This document shows positions 12,291-22,950 of a stretch of DNA of 64,000 bases, one piece after another; position 1 is the first letter of the stretch; each line of letters begins with the position of its first letter. The position numbers were made by a program, and so were the translations under genes. This stretch comes from Voacanga thouarsii (taxonomy: Eukaryota > Streptophyta > Magnoliopsida > Gentianales > Apocynaceae). Below the pieces are notes generated by a model. The model saw only the letters and a program-made list of their open reading frames with translations, had not been told where the DNA came from and made no database searches. Where the stretch lies: assembly GCA_026120185.1 (NCBI GenBank), contig JANUWF010002057.1, forward strand, positions 310,001 to 374,000. Direction: 5' to 3'.

Positions 12291-12588
12291 CTTTCATATG
12301 TTAAAAGAAAATGAAAAGAATTAATTACTATACTTTTGTGCATGTTAACTATCTAAGGAGTGAAAAAAAAATTAAAAAACGTGGGTGCGATATATTACTT
12401 TTCTAGAAAATCAAAACAAAATAAGAATACTGAAACATTTTGAAAGAAAGATAAGAAAAAGATCCCTTTGAAAATATGAGAAAAATATTTGGGCTTGCTT
12501 GGAGGCCCGCAAAACGCATGTCATTGGCTTGAAGTTACCATTTCCAGTGCACTCTAACTGCCTATGCTCCAACCTTGCAAGGAGCCCA

Positions 12589-12606
12589 GAAACTTCTTGA
12601 AAGTTC
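12589..12606 (+). promoter_or_regulatory. heat-shock element 1 of sHSP copy 1
   Basis: Four perfect alternating units, GAA-nn-TTC-nn-GAA-nn-TTC, lie about 86 bp upstream of the TATA box. This is the canonical binding site of heat-shock transcription factor trimers. Confidence 0.92.
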
Positions 12607-12662
12607 GATTGTATGGGATATTCTTTCACGCAGCAAAAATTTGGAACAACATGATCAATCCA

Positions 12663-12675
12663 GAAAGTTCATGAA
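12663..12675 (+). promoter_or_regulatory. heat-shock element 2 of sHSP copy 1
   Basis: Three perfect units (GAA-nn-TTC-nn-GAA) end 16 bp before the TATA box. A TATA-proximal heat-shock element is typical of strongly heat-induced plant sHSP genes. Confidence 0.9.
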
Positions 12676-12691
12676 CACCTGAATCATCAGC

Positions 12692-12699
12692 TATATAAA
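12692..12699 (+). promoter_or_regulatory. TATA box of sHSP copy 1
   Basis: TATATAAA lies 150 bp before the ATG. The same TATA and flank recur in copies 2 and 3. Confidence 0.88.
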
Positions 12700-12841
12700 A
12701 CCCAATCGTGCCTCCGACTCTCAACAAATCCGCAATTGCAAGAAGTTCTTTTGCAATCTCTTTTTGATTACCAAAGCATTTGAAAATCTCTCCTTTATTT
12801 TAACGAATTTACTCAGTTTCTTCGAGTTCAATTCTAGAAAA

Positions 12842-13315
12842 ATGTCGCTTATTCCAAGCTTTTTCGGCGGCCGACGGAGCAACGTCTTCGACCCATTCTC
12901 TTCGGACATTTGGGACCCGTTCAAGGACTTCCAACTTCCCTCCTCCTCTGCGTTGTCTTCTGGCCGGGAGACTTCGGCATTTGCTAACACCAGGGTGGAC
13001 TGGAAGGACACTCCGGAGGCCCACGTATTCAAGGCCGACCTTCCGGGGATCAAGAAAGAGGAAGTGAAGGTGGAAATTGAGGATGACAGAGTTCTGCAGA
13101 TAAGCGGAGAGAGGAATGTGGAGAAGGAAGACAAGAATGATACGTGGCACCGGGTGGAGCGCAGCAGCGGCAAGTTCATGAGGAGGTTCAGATTGCCTGA
13201 GAATGCTAAAATGGATCAAGTGAAGGCTTCGATGGAGAATGGGGTGCTTACTATTACTGTTCCCAAGGAGGAGGTGAAGAAGCCTGGTGTTAAATCCATT
13301 GAAATTTCTAGTTGA
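12842..13315 (+). CDS. class I cytosolic small heat-shock protein (about 18 kDa), intact
   Basis: An intronless 157-residue ORF encodes an ATP-independent holdase chaperone that forms oligomers and binds unfolding proteins during heat stress. The N-terminal arm starts [10 protein letters not shown] and has NVFDPF, the class I signature. The alpha-crystallin domain spans about residues 52-143. Both plant consensus regions are present: Pro68 with X14 before R-V-L (83-85), and Pro119 with X14 before GVL (134-136). The C-terminal IEI (153-155) is the I-X-I motif used in oligomer assembly. The length fits the family (about 150-160 residues). The start is the first ATG in a family-typical N-terminus; the in-frame ATG upstream at 12764 lies in the 5' UTR, which is conserved in all three copies. 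Two heat-shock elements and a TATA box precede it. It is the only intact member of the local triplication. Confidence 0.96.
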   Translation: MSLIPSFFGGRRSNVFDPFSSDIWDPFKDFQLPSSSALSSGRETSAFANTRVDWKDTPEAHVFKADLPGIKKEEVKVEIEDDRVLQISGERNVEKEDKNDTWHRVERSSGKFMRRFRLPENAKMDQVKASMENGVLTITVPKEEVKKPGVKSIEISS

Positions 13316-13392
13316 GACGAAATTGCACCTTAGCTGTTTGTTGAAATGTTCGTGTTAAAGATAGGCTGTAGTGTGTAGTTGTAATGAAATCA

Positions 13393-13398
13393 AATAAA
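13393..13398 (+). terminator. poly(A) signal of sHSP copy 1
   Basis: AATAAA lies about 78 bp after the stop codon; the same signal follows copy 2 at 26567-26572. Confidence 0.65.
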
Positions 13399-13558
13399 TG
13401 TATGTACCTGTTGTAATTTACATACTTGTCATAGGAGCGTTATGAGCGTGCGGGATCTCTTAGATTCTGACTTTGTGCAAATGCGTTTTCTAACGGTTTT
13501 TTCTTTTTTGTCAAATCGAACAATTTATCTCGAGTTTGAATTTGACTTACTTGTCATG

Positions 13559-14160
13559 GTATTTCTTGAATTTGAATGGTTTTTTAATTATTTAAAAAAC
13601 AAATTAGTGGTCTAATGAAAGTTTTGAGATACTTTTTTTGCAAATTAATTCAGCTTTATTAATTTTTATTAAGATGTTTATTAGTTACAAGGCAAAATTT
13701 TGCATTTGGTCTCTACTTTTTTTAAATTTTTTTGGGATTACTATAGTTGATTTTAGTCTTTATTTTTAACTATTTAGATCTATTTTTATTTTTCAAGTGA
13801 CATATTTAGTTTTTTTATCTAATTTTTAGTCAGTCAACATCAAGTTGATGTTTATGGATTGATTCTAACCACATTTATAAGGATATTTTTGATATATAAT
13901 TTCATTTTTTTTAAAGAAAGAAATGCATGTTATAATGCGAAAAACATGCGAGCAGATTTTGGGGGAAAAAACCCTTAACACATAGCATTTTTCTCTTCAA
14001 TCTTTTGTTCATGCCCATTTGCACCAAAATTAGGGTTCTCATCTTACAAATTCATATTCAATTGATACAAACTGTGAGTTCATTCAAGTTATTGAAGCTG
14101 AAACATGATTGTCCTCTTTGAAGGATGGCCAATGAAAAAAAAAAAAGGGTAATCTAATCC
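13559..14160 (+). repeat. duplicated 3' flank of sHSP copy 1
   Basis: This non-coding stretch is homologous to 27968-28530, downstream of copy 2. Shared blocks include the TATTTCTTGAATTTGAATGG start and the CACCAAAATTAGGGTTCTC segment. It shows that the duplication unit included at least about 850 bp beyond the gene. Confidence 0.85.
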
Positions 14161-14189
14161 TATGTTTCCCTGATCAATTATCCCGAACA

Positions 14190-14793
14190 TACGTTGATGA
14201 TGATGATGATGTTAAAGATGGCGACGATAATGATGATGGTGAAACAGAATTTGGACAAAACTCAGAACTTGTGAGGGTCTGGTTTCCCTACCATAAAATG
14301 GCCCAATGAATTTTTTGTCTCCACAAAATTTTGTCTGCACAAAAACTCTTCATTGTATACTTTTTTCACTTCTTGATTGAACTCGTGTACAAATACATGG
14401 GTCTGATCTACACTGCCTTTCTTGCTCCTGGTGAAAACACTAGCCGTGAATATGGCCGACATCCTTCCCAGTGCCTTTGGGTTGAAACCAGTGGCGCGTC
14501 TATTAAGATTATGTCCCGGAATACATCATAGATGTAATTTGAAAGGTCATTAATGACAAACTTGCAATTGAAAAAGAGCAAATTCTGCACGGGCTTGCAC
14601 TCGTTCTTGATATGCTCTTTTGAGTACTACAATAGTTCGTAGAACTCACTCATTTTGGTAGTGAATTGAACTCATAATCTTCGATTTCTGGGTGCTTTTC
14701 TTCTAATTTGGAGATGAGATAAGCGTTTTCTCCAATGAAAACCGAACGGCCATTGTGGTTGAGGGAGTTCTAGAGAATGGTCTCGCGATTGAG
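14190..14793 (-). pseudogene. unrecognised coding-like segment, broken
   Basis: The minus strand shows a protein-like stretch split by frame changes. One frame reads LISKLEEKHPEIEDYEF and SLPKMSEFYELL, then after a stop continues SKEHIKNECKPVQNLLFFNC to [17 protein letters not shown] second frame continues [20 protein letters not shown] to [10 protein letters not shown] (ending near 14262). The composition resembles a real globular protein more than random AT-rich sequence, but I do not recognise a family. It is cut on the right by the LTR starting at 14794. A GATGAT-type repeat lies at 14195-14240. Confidence 0.4.
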
Positions 14794-16980
14794 TGTAGCA
14801 CCCCGTCTAACTACGTAATACAAAAAGGTCAAGGATGTTGTCCCATCTATTGGATTAGAGGTCTTTATAACTTTGTAGTTGCAAAACTGAAGAAAATAAA
14901 TAAAACTTATTACAAAGCTTCCCAATACGTATATAAAGTCTCAAAAGCATGAAATTGAAAATGAAATCCTCAATAAGAAGTAATCAAAAGGATAAAGTCT
15001 AGGTCTTCAAAACTCTAAAAACTTACAACCTTGTTAAGATTGGATCTTTCTAAAAATCATGACAGAAAATGCGTGAGAAATACTTTCCAATAAGTCCTGT
15101 GCGTATTCTTGAACTTTTAAACTCGTTTATGATGCAAGTTCAGATAAAACGAGGAATGCAAGTTTATACGTTTCAATTTAAAACCATTGAGTGGTTTTAA
15201 TTGCATATTGTCATGCAAATAATCTATTCAAATAACTATCTCAAAAGCTGCTAAAGAAAGAATTTCCAGAAAAGTAAAACTACTCTTAATTTGTAAAAGA
15301 TTGGATTATGAAACCTTGCATTATATAAACCTATCTAATTTGTCATAAAACCCTACATCATTACGAGATACTGTGAAACCTTGCACCGCAGTATCAGTGG
15401 ATGATTGAATTATTGGGTGTGATACTCCTCCATCTCTCATCTAAACTTACCAATCATATAATCCCAAATATCAGTTCCACTTGGAACTGGATTGCTAGTT
15501 GTGGATTGGCCGACTCACTAGTAGTGACACCTTATCCAGAAAGTGTTTATCTTTCAGCCTCCTATCGGAAAACTTGCTCTAACTTTCAAAGGTCAGTACT
15601 AATATCCTATCCTTATTGAATACTTAACATTTTCTATTCTCGCTCAAGGATATTTCAAACAATTAATATGCATTGACAACTTAAATATGTACTCATAAAC
15701 ATAAGTTGATAAAAAATCATTACTGAAGAAATCCAATATTCCAATTTATGCATTTCTACTTATACAAAGTATTGTTTTTGTCCAAAAGTATGTAGTCACA
15801 ACTGTGTTTCAGACAAAAGCGATAAACATTGCTCACATTCATTTCTTACCAAAGCGTGTACAAAACTACTTGTCAAAACATATCAAAGTAGTGTTGAATT
15901 GTAAAACTAATCATTAGTTATAAAAAATTTATGCAAGGAGTTACTTGCTCAAGCTTATTCAAATATTTACGCTACTGAGCTGTTCAAACCTTAATACTCA
16001 ATCCCGACTAACAAAGATTAAATAAAACATTAATTAAAGACTACCCCACTAAATGTACAAGAATGCATACAAATATGTTGAATAGTGAAACAAACTCATT
16101 TATACAAAATCATCATTCATATCCAAAATCCGTCCTCTAAATCACAATAGTCAACCAACATTCATTCATATACGTCATAAGTATAACTTGCATCAAAGCA
16201 AAATCCCCATATATGAGCATACTCTCATAATCCCATCTCTAATCAATACCTAAAGAATCTATATTCCCCGTCAACACCATTACATGACAAGTAAAAGTAG
16301 GCTTCAATAGGTGCAATAGCATGCTGTGACACAAATGAAACATAGATCAACAATATTGGTACTTGTATGCCTTCAAGAGTGACCTAGATCACAAGCCTAT
16401 ACCCACACATACACCTATATTACTTCAAACAACATACCACATCATGATAGCACGATTTGTATAACCCTTAGATCTAACATATCCAAGCAACATAATTGAT
16501 TCATTCATCAAAGTAAAACAATTTTCCCTAAAGTTCTAACTTTCATACATATACTTGCTAGAACAATAAATCAACATCACTTCTCAACCCCTGGTTCCTA
16601 CACATATTCATTAATCTCTAAGGAACCAAGAGTTCATCATTCTTTATCATGCAATTAGGAAAGTAAAAAGGGAAAAGAACATGGTTTACTGGTAGGAGAA
16701 AGGCTTATTTGATCCACAAATTTTAGGGTTGCTACTTGAAGCGTTGACTATTTAAGAGAAGAAAACAGCCTTGGCCTTGAAAAGAGAGGTGAAACGTGAT
16801 TGTATGTGGGGCTGATTCTCAATAGTTTATAGAGTAGAGAATAAGAAGGTGAGTTTCAGTTTAGAGTAACTGAGAAGAGATTGAGAGAAAAGGGAGTTTG
16901 AATACCTCGATTTTAGTAGAGAATAGTTACTAGGTATCAGACTCGAGCGTTACTCAAGAAAAGTCATTTTTTATTTTTTT
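14794..16980 (-). repeat. solo or truncated Gypsy LTR, minus orientation
   Basis: The minus strand here aligns with the long LTR at 46860-50630. Matching blocks include the GAGAGAT-GAGG/CCACTGAT region (near 15400-15450, matching about 49980-50040) and the LTR 3' end (GTTAGACGGGGTGCTACA here, GATAGAATAGGTATTGCA there). The 3' boundary is the TG at 14794. No primer binding site follows it, so this is a solo or truncated LTR. The 5' boundary is unclear and set where I lose similarity. Confidence 0.7.
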
Positions 16981-17029
16981 TCGTAGTTGAAGTTATATTG
17001 TGTACTATATAAATATTGTATTGACTATG

Positions 17030-17260
17030 GAGGTCTATAGTCTTTTAAGTTTTCAAAGTGAAATGGATAAATTTTCAACTGCTATCAAATCATAAGATAA
17101 TAACTTATTTATCTATCCTAAAATGTAGAGTTATTAGTCTTTTGGGCTCTCCAATGTGATCTTGACCCATTAGTTAATGTTATCTTTTTCAACTCAAACA
17201 ATACAAATGTAGAGTTATTGGCCTTTTGGATTCTCCAAAGTGATTACATTTAAACTTAAT
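17030..17260 (+). repeat. imperfect short direct repeats
   Basis: AAATGTAGAGTTATT followed by a CTTTTGG/CTCCAA block occurs at about 17121 and again at about 17209, with a weaker related block near 17030. Otherwise this spacer is AT-rich without genes. Confidence 0.55.
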
Positions 17261-17589
17261 GAATTAGAAAAAATGGGATTTGGATATAATCAAACTAATG
17301 ATGTGTCCTTTTTTTTTTAAATAAAGAATTTTCATTTTTTTTCCCTATCCAAAATTGAATATGTTTATAAGTGCACCACAATTTTACCATAGAAAAAAAA
17401 TTAAATTCGTAACCATGCTTCAACATCATAGAATTGAAAATGCAGGATTTAGATGTTTTTCCATTAGTATTATGTGTGATATAATAATTATAAAAGTAAT
17501 CTTTATAAAATATAATCATATTTCAATGGAAAGAACCCAACAATTTAAGCAAGATATACTTGTTTTATGAATTTATTAGATTGTGTGTT

Positions 17590-18022
17590 TAAGGTTTGAT
17601 TTGGTTAGACTGTTTTGTGAAAGTAAATAAAGAGGGAAAGTAAATGTGGAGGTAAATAAGACATTTACCTCGTTTAGTTGGATGTAGATGTGGAGGAAAA
17701 GTAAATCAGGAGGGAGTACACTCCCTCTCTCCATCAACATTTCCTCCCATCCCAATTTAGAGGGATTGAGAGAGAAAAAATAAAGTGAGAGTAATAATGA
17801 CAGCATTGACTAAATTTTTAACATTAAAAATTTTAATAAAATAAATAAGGGATAAAATAGTAAACTAAATTAATTATTCTTTCTCTTCTTCCCTCTCCAT
17901 CCCTTCCTATTTTCACTCCAATAAAATATGATAATAATAAATACATTAACTTCCCCTAGTGGAAGTAAAATTTGCCACTCCTCCTCTCCTTTCCTCCATT
18001 TCTCGAACCAAACCAAGCCTAA
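17590..18022. mobile_element. Tourist-like MITE (PIF/Harbinger type)
   Basis: A 427-bp element (17593-18019) is bounded by imperfect inverted repeats: GGTTTGATTTGGTTAG at the left and the reverse complement of AACCAAACCAAGCC at the right. It is flanked on both sides by TAA (17590-17592, 18020-18022), the target preference of PIF/Harbinger elements. It has no coding capacity. A 53-bp-spaced direct repeat containing ATGTACTTATTTTATATA lies just to the right (18025-18112). Confidence 0.68.
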
Positions 18023-18251
18023 GTGATGTACTTATTTTATATATTTATTATATTTATTAGGTTATGTGTTTAGATAAGATGTACTTATTTTATATATTTA
18101 TTGTATTTATTGTGTTTATTTATATTCAACACCCCCCCACGCCCAAAAAAAAAAAAAGGAAAAGAATCAAAGTTGTTGTGTATCACTACCATATCAAGTC
18201 AAGTGTCACAATAGGAGAAGCCAAATGTTGGAATGGGAGGATTTCACTATA

Positions 18252-20480
18252 TACTCTCTCCATCACACTCAAATTGATATTGTCTGACCTAACACGAAGA
18301 TTAAGAATTTGTTGGTTGACTTAAACACATCAGCAAATTGTAAGTAAAATACTCAAAGTGCCCCTAAAAAAGATAGAGTGATAAAAATTTAAAGTGGGTC
18401 AAATTTGAATTGTACTCCAAATTGGTGAGCCAAATTTGAATTATACTCCAAATTAGCGCTAATTAATGGCGCCTGAATATACTTCTCTGTCAAGCTTTTA
18501 TCTTAAGCGTCTATGAGGAAGAAACCGAGAGAAGAGTGTCTGGTGAGGAAGAAATACATCAACACATCTTGTCGCTGGCTGGTGATTTACAGGTACTTTA
18601 AATTTGTAGTTGCAAGGTTTTGACAAAGTTCGGCAGTGGCTGTTGATGCTTCGATGTCCATGGTGATTATTGTGTGGGTTGAAATTCTTTGTGTTGGGGA
18701 TGTAGAGTATTTGGGTTTTACTGGTTAAAGGTGTTAACTTCTTGTGCCTACTGTGAAGCTTGTAGTTCAGAGATACGGTGATAGAAAAAAACTATTTCGA
18801 TTTGGTGCATTTGCTGGGTACTCTGTTTTTTCTTAATAGTTGTGCAATAGTCCTCTTTTTCTTGTTTTCCTTCTTCTTCCATTAGCAGTAGGTTGTCAGA
18901 GAAGTTGTAAAAATGAGTTCTTCACCCGTCATATACCGTGGCTGTCATAAGAGGTTTTTAACAGATTATCAAAAATAAGAAATAGCTGAGTTTATTCTAA
19001 AATAGAGTCATCATGGACGAACAAAGAAGGATCAATTTTAGAAGTTGCAAAACTATTTTGTGTTTCTTATTCCACAGTAATTCGTATATAGAGGGCAACT
19101 AAACCTTGTATAGAAGCTGGGAGAAAGATTGAAATTCACCGAAAGCCTTCTAGGGATGGAAACATGTCCAAATTGATCCAAACCAAATTCGAGAAATACC
19201 TCTTAGACGCCACACAAGTATCCAATCTTTGGCTACAACTTTAAAGGTATCAAAATCCACCATGTTTAAATGAGTGAAAGAAGGGTTAGTAAGGCCTCAC
19301 ACCAACACTATAAAGCTTGCATTAACATACAAGAACAAGAAGGAAAGATTGGCATTCTGCTAATCAATGATTGACCCAGGTATGATTGATTCAAACCCAA
19401 AGTGCATTGATATGCTTAATTTTGTTCATATTGATGAAAAATGGTTCTATCTAACAAAAGAAACGAAGAGGTATTACCTCTTACAAGATGAAGAAGATCC
19501 TATTCATACTTGTAAAAGTAAACAATTCATTACTAAGATAATGTTTTTGGCTGTTGTAACACGTCCAAGATTTGATTCCAGTGGTCAAGAAATATTTTCA
19601 GGGAAGATAGGAATCTTTCCCTTTGTATATAAAGAACTAGCGAAACACAATATCAAGAATAGAATGGTAGGAACATTAGAAACCAAACCAATTTTATCTG
19701 TGACTAAAGAGATCACAAGGGCATTTTTAATTGAGAAGGTACTCCTAGCTATACAATCTAAATGGCCAGATTCTTCCATCAAAAACCATTTTCATCCAAT
19801 AGGACAATGCAAAGCCTCACATAGCTGTTGATGATCAGTTGTTTATTGAAGCTTCAAAAGAAGGTGGTTTTGATATTCAGTTGTGTTTTTAGCCTCCAAA
19901 TAGCCCTGATCTTAATGTGTTAGATCTTGGATTTTTTAGAGCAATTTAGTCATTAAAGTACCAACAAGCTCCAAGAACTATTGATGAGTTAATTTATGCT
20001 ATTGAGAGTGCATTAAATGATTTATTTGCTAATTGTCTTAATCGTGTTTTCTTAAGTTTACAATCTTGTATGGTTGAGATCATAAAAAATTATGGTGGAA
20101 ATAATTACAAAGTGCCGTACTTGAGCAAGAGTACCTTAGAAAGAAATGGAAATATGCCACTCCAACTCTTCTGTTCTACTGAAGTAGTGAAGAATGGGAT
20201 AAGAAGCCTGCAGCAACAATAGTCTAAGAATTTTGAATCTGATAGGACTTTCATGCCGGTGGAATGTAGACTTTGTTAATGCTTGTTTTGTGTTGGTACA
20301 GTATTTGTGAAGCTTATGGATTTTGTGAAACTCAAAGTATCAATTCATTCTTTTGTTTTGTTTGCCTCTATGAATTGTACTCTAAGCTGTAAGTGTAGAG
20401 GTTGTAAATTTAAATGGAGAAATCTATACTTTGGATACTTTGATTTTTGTTTGATCAATATATGATGGAATTTATTTTAG
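18252..20480 (+). mobile_element. mariner-like element, decayed
   Basis: The left end is TA followed by CTCTCTCCATCACACTCAAA, matching the CTCCCTCC-type terminal repeats of plant mariner and Stowaway elements. It is followed by about 700 bp of leader and then a mariner transposase pseudogene. I could not find the right terminal repeat; the right limit is approximate. Confidence 0.72.
18957..20180 (+). pseudogene. plant mariner-like transposase, DD39D, frameshifted
   Basis: The central ORF (19367-19831) has VHIDEKWFYLT (first catalytic Asp, codon 23), the SKQFITKIMFLAVV block, GKIGIFPFV and GTLETKP, all characteristic of plant mariner transposases. A frameshift near 19797 moves the rest into another frame, where DNAKPH (second Asp, 19803-19805) and LNVLDLGFF (third Asp, 19923-19925) keep the DD39D spacing, interrupted by two in-frame TAG codons. 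The N-terminal helix-turn-helix region is recognisable at 18957-19300 but also carries stops. The enzyme would cut and paste at TA sites; this copy is dead. Confidence 0.88.
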
Positions 20481-20499
20481 CTCCAATTGATGTCCAGAT

Positions 20500-20890
20500 T
20501 TGGTCTCTCTCTCTCTCTCACTCACTTTAGTTAAAGGAAAAAATTGCAAGATGAGCAATTGTTAAAAAAAAAAAAAAAAGAGGAGAAAAAATATATAAGC
20601 AAGAATTTTGCCATTACAGTCAATTTTAATTGTTTGACAAGTGAAGCTTGCCAAAAAAAATAAAAATAAAAATGTCATTATTTTGAAGTTTTATCATTAA
20701 AATTTAAATCCAAACATTTTTGAAGTTTTATCATTAAAATTTGAATTCAAACATTTCTGAAATTCTTAAAATTGTCAATGGATATTTTATCAAGTTTTGA
20801 GATTTGTGCAAATGTTTGAATTTAAAAAGGTAAAATTGGCACTTAATGAAATATTATAATTGCCAAAAAAGAAACTGTCAAAATTTTTAA
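20500..20890. repeat. simple repeats and a short tandem duplication in spacer
   Basis: A CT-rich microsatellite lies at about 20503-20525. At 20680-20760 a block of about 40 bp containing TTGAAGTTTTATCATTAAAA occurs twice in tandem. No gene is visible before the sHSP copy 2 promoter. Confidence 0.5.
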
Positions 20891-21002
20891 AACGACCATC
20901 TTTCACTTATCATCTTTCATACGTTAAAAAAATATAAAGAATTAATTACGATACTTTTGTGTATGTTAGCCATCTACGAAGTGAAAAAAAATAGATTATA
21001 TA

Positions 21003-21114
21003 TTCTTGAAAGTTTGATTGTATGGGATATTTTATTATTTTTCACTCAGCAAAAATCTGGACAACATGATCAATCCAAAAAGTTCATGAATACTTGAATC
21101 ATCAACTATATAAA
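21003..21114 (+). promoter_or_regulatory. sHSP copy 2 promoter with decayed heat-shock elements and a TATA box
   Basis: The positions equivalent to copy 1 read TTC-nn-GAA-nn-TTT (21003-21015) and AAA-nn-TTC-nn-GAA (21078-21090), so each element has lost one unit. TATATAAA remains at 21107-21114. Weaker heat induction than copy 1 would be expected even before the gene was broken. Confidence 0.75.
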
Positions 21115-21409
21115 ACCCAATCGTGTCTCAGATCCTCAATGAAGCTTCAATCGCAAGAAATTCTTCAGCAATCTTTGTTTATTACAAAAGCATTTGAAAA
21201 TCTTTCTTTTATTTTAACGAATTTACTCAGTTTCTTCGAGTTCAATTCTTGCAAAATGTCGCTTATTCCAAGCTTTTTCAGCGGCCGACGGAGCAACGTC
21301 TTCGACCCATTCTATTTGCATATTTGGGATCCGTTCAAGGAATTCCAATTTCCCTCCTCTTCTGCGCTGTCTTCTAGCCGAGAAACGTCAGCGTTTGCTA
21401 ACACCAGGG

Positions 21410-21781
21410 TGTCATGAGATGGCACCGTGTTGAGTAAGCGGCTTAACAGAAGCAGCAAAACGACAACGTCTCCTTTAATTGAACGATGGCGTTTTGATGA
21501 AGGCGGTTTGAAGAAATCTAACGGTGAGAAGAATAAGAAGCAACGGCCTAGATCAGGAAGAAGCAACGGTCTTATTTAGGGAAAGAAGAAAAGCTATTAG
21601 AGTAGTTAGTTCTGCATTCGGTTTTTCTGTGTTGCTAGGATAGGTTTCTTCCCTCCCCAGAATTCCTTCATCTTCTGTAATCATCTTCATTCCTCCCATT
21701 GTAATCTTCAATTTCAATTCAATAAAATTTCTGTTTCCTCTCTTTCCTTCTCTCTTTAATTTCTGGACTAAATTCTTGACA
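21410..21781 (+). repeat. 5' LTR of the Reina-like element
   Basis: This 372-bp LTR is paired with 25789-26161. It contains AATAAAA near its 3' end, as expected for an R/U5 poly(A) region. Confidence 0.95.
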
Positions 21782-21784
21782 AAT

Positions 21785-21796
21785 TGGTATCAGAGC
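21785..21796 (+). other. primer binding site of the Reina-like element
   Basis: TGGTATCAGAGC lies 3 bases after the 5' LTR and matches the complement of the 3' end of initiator tRNA-Met. Confidence 0.92.
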
Positions 21797-21816
21797 AGTT
21801 GATCCTCGGCCAAGAA

Positions 21817-22950
21817 ATGGTTATGACGAGATCACAATCTGAATCCCACACCATTGGGTCTAATGTAGAGATTATGGAGCTATGTAGTTCTGTGGAAATC
21901 CAAGGAAAACGAGTAGATGAAATGGATAAGGGAATTAAGAAATTGTTTAACCAACATGATGAACTCATGTCTACCTTAGCCATGGCACACTCTGAGACTT
22001 CTCAGTTGAAAATTGATACACAGCAGATGAACATAGTTGTGAAAGGAATGGAAGGTAAGCTAGATTATCTGTGTGGAAGGTTGGATAGGTTGTTGAAATA
22101 GAAGGGGATACAAGGGGAGGGTATCCATGGAGGAGATGGCGGATCAGTTGCTGGGGAAACTGAAGGAGTTAGGAGGTTTGAGGGAGATCTGAGATTCAAT
22201 GGGAAGTCTCCATACCAGGGTCATAAACTTCCAAAAATCGATTTTCTTACTTTTGATGGAACCAATTCGAGAGAGTGGATTTCTAAATGCCAAAGATATT
22301 TCCAGATTCACCAAGTAGAAGAACCCCTTAAACTAGAGTTAGCTGAGTTATATATGAAGGGTAAGGCTTACATATGACTATAGAGTTACAAAGCCAGTCA
22401 TGGGCATGTTAATTGGCTAGGATTTGCTATGGCGGTCTGTAAAAGGTTTGGAGAGAGAATAGCAAATGATGTGATAGGTGAATTCTGTAAAATCAAACAG
22501 AAGGGAAGTGTAGAAGATTATATGGAAAAATTTGAGGAGTTGAAAGCCTTGTTTACTTGCAGTTTCTCTAACTTACCAGAACCTTACTTTGTTTCAGTTT
22601 TCTTGAGTGGATTAAAGGAGGAAATCAAGACTACTATACAGATGTTCCAACCTGAGACACTAGAGAGGGCTATGAACTAGCTATTTCCCATAAAAAACAT
22701 CTCACCTTATCCCAGAAATTTCCCAAACCTAACTAGAAACCCTTCAACTCATCAGCCTTCAAAACCTTTCCTCCAATCAGAACCTTACAAGCCTTACAAA
22801 TTTCCTGACTCAAAACCTCTAGCCAAAGCCCCAATCAAGTTTAAGAAGATAATACCTGAAGAACTGCAGAGAAGGAAGGAGAAAGGGTTGTGTTTCAAAT
22901 GTGGAGACAAATATGGACCTAACCATGTATGTGTATTAAAAGAAGTAAAT
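21817..22950 (+). pseudogene. Reina-like gag with in-frame stops
   Basis: The start is MVMTRSQSES at 21817. A heptad-rich segment follows (residues of about 21900-22100), then a TAG at 22099. The same frame continues with LPKIDFLTFDGTN and the capsid region ENFEEL-like block at 22429-22680 (VEDYMEKFEELKAL), with further stops near 22376 and 22678. The zinc knuckle CFKCGDKYGPNHVC (about 22892) has the spacing typical of Reina elements. It would package element RNA; it is not translatable in one piece here. Confidence 0.85.

Noticed and set aside
12721..13219. Long open frames on the minus strand of sHSP copy 1
   Set aside because: They are antisense shadows of the sHSP gene; the same shadow appears at copy 2 (26099-26393), and no promoter or domain supports them.
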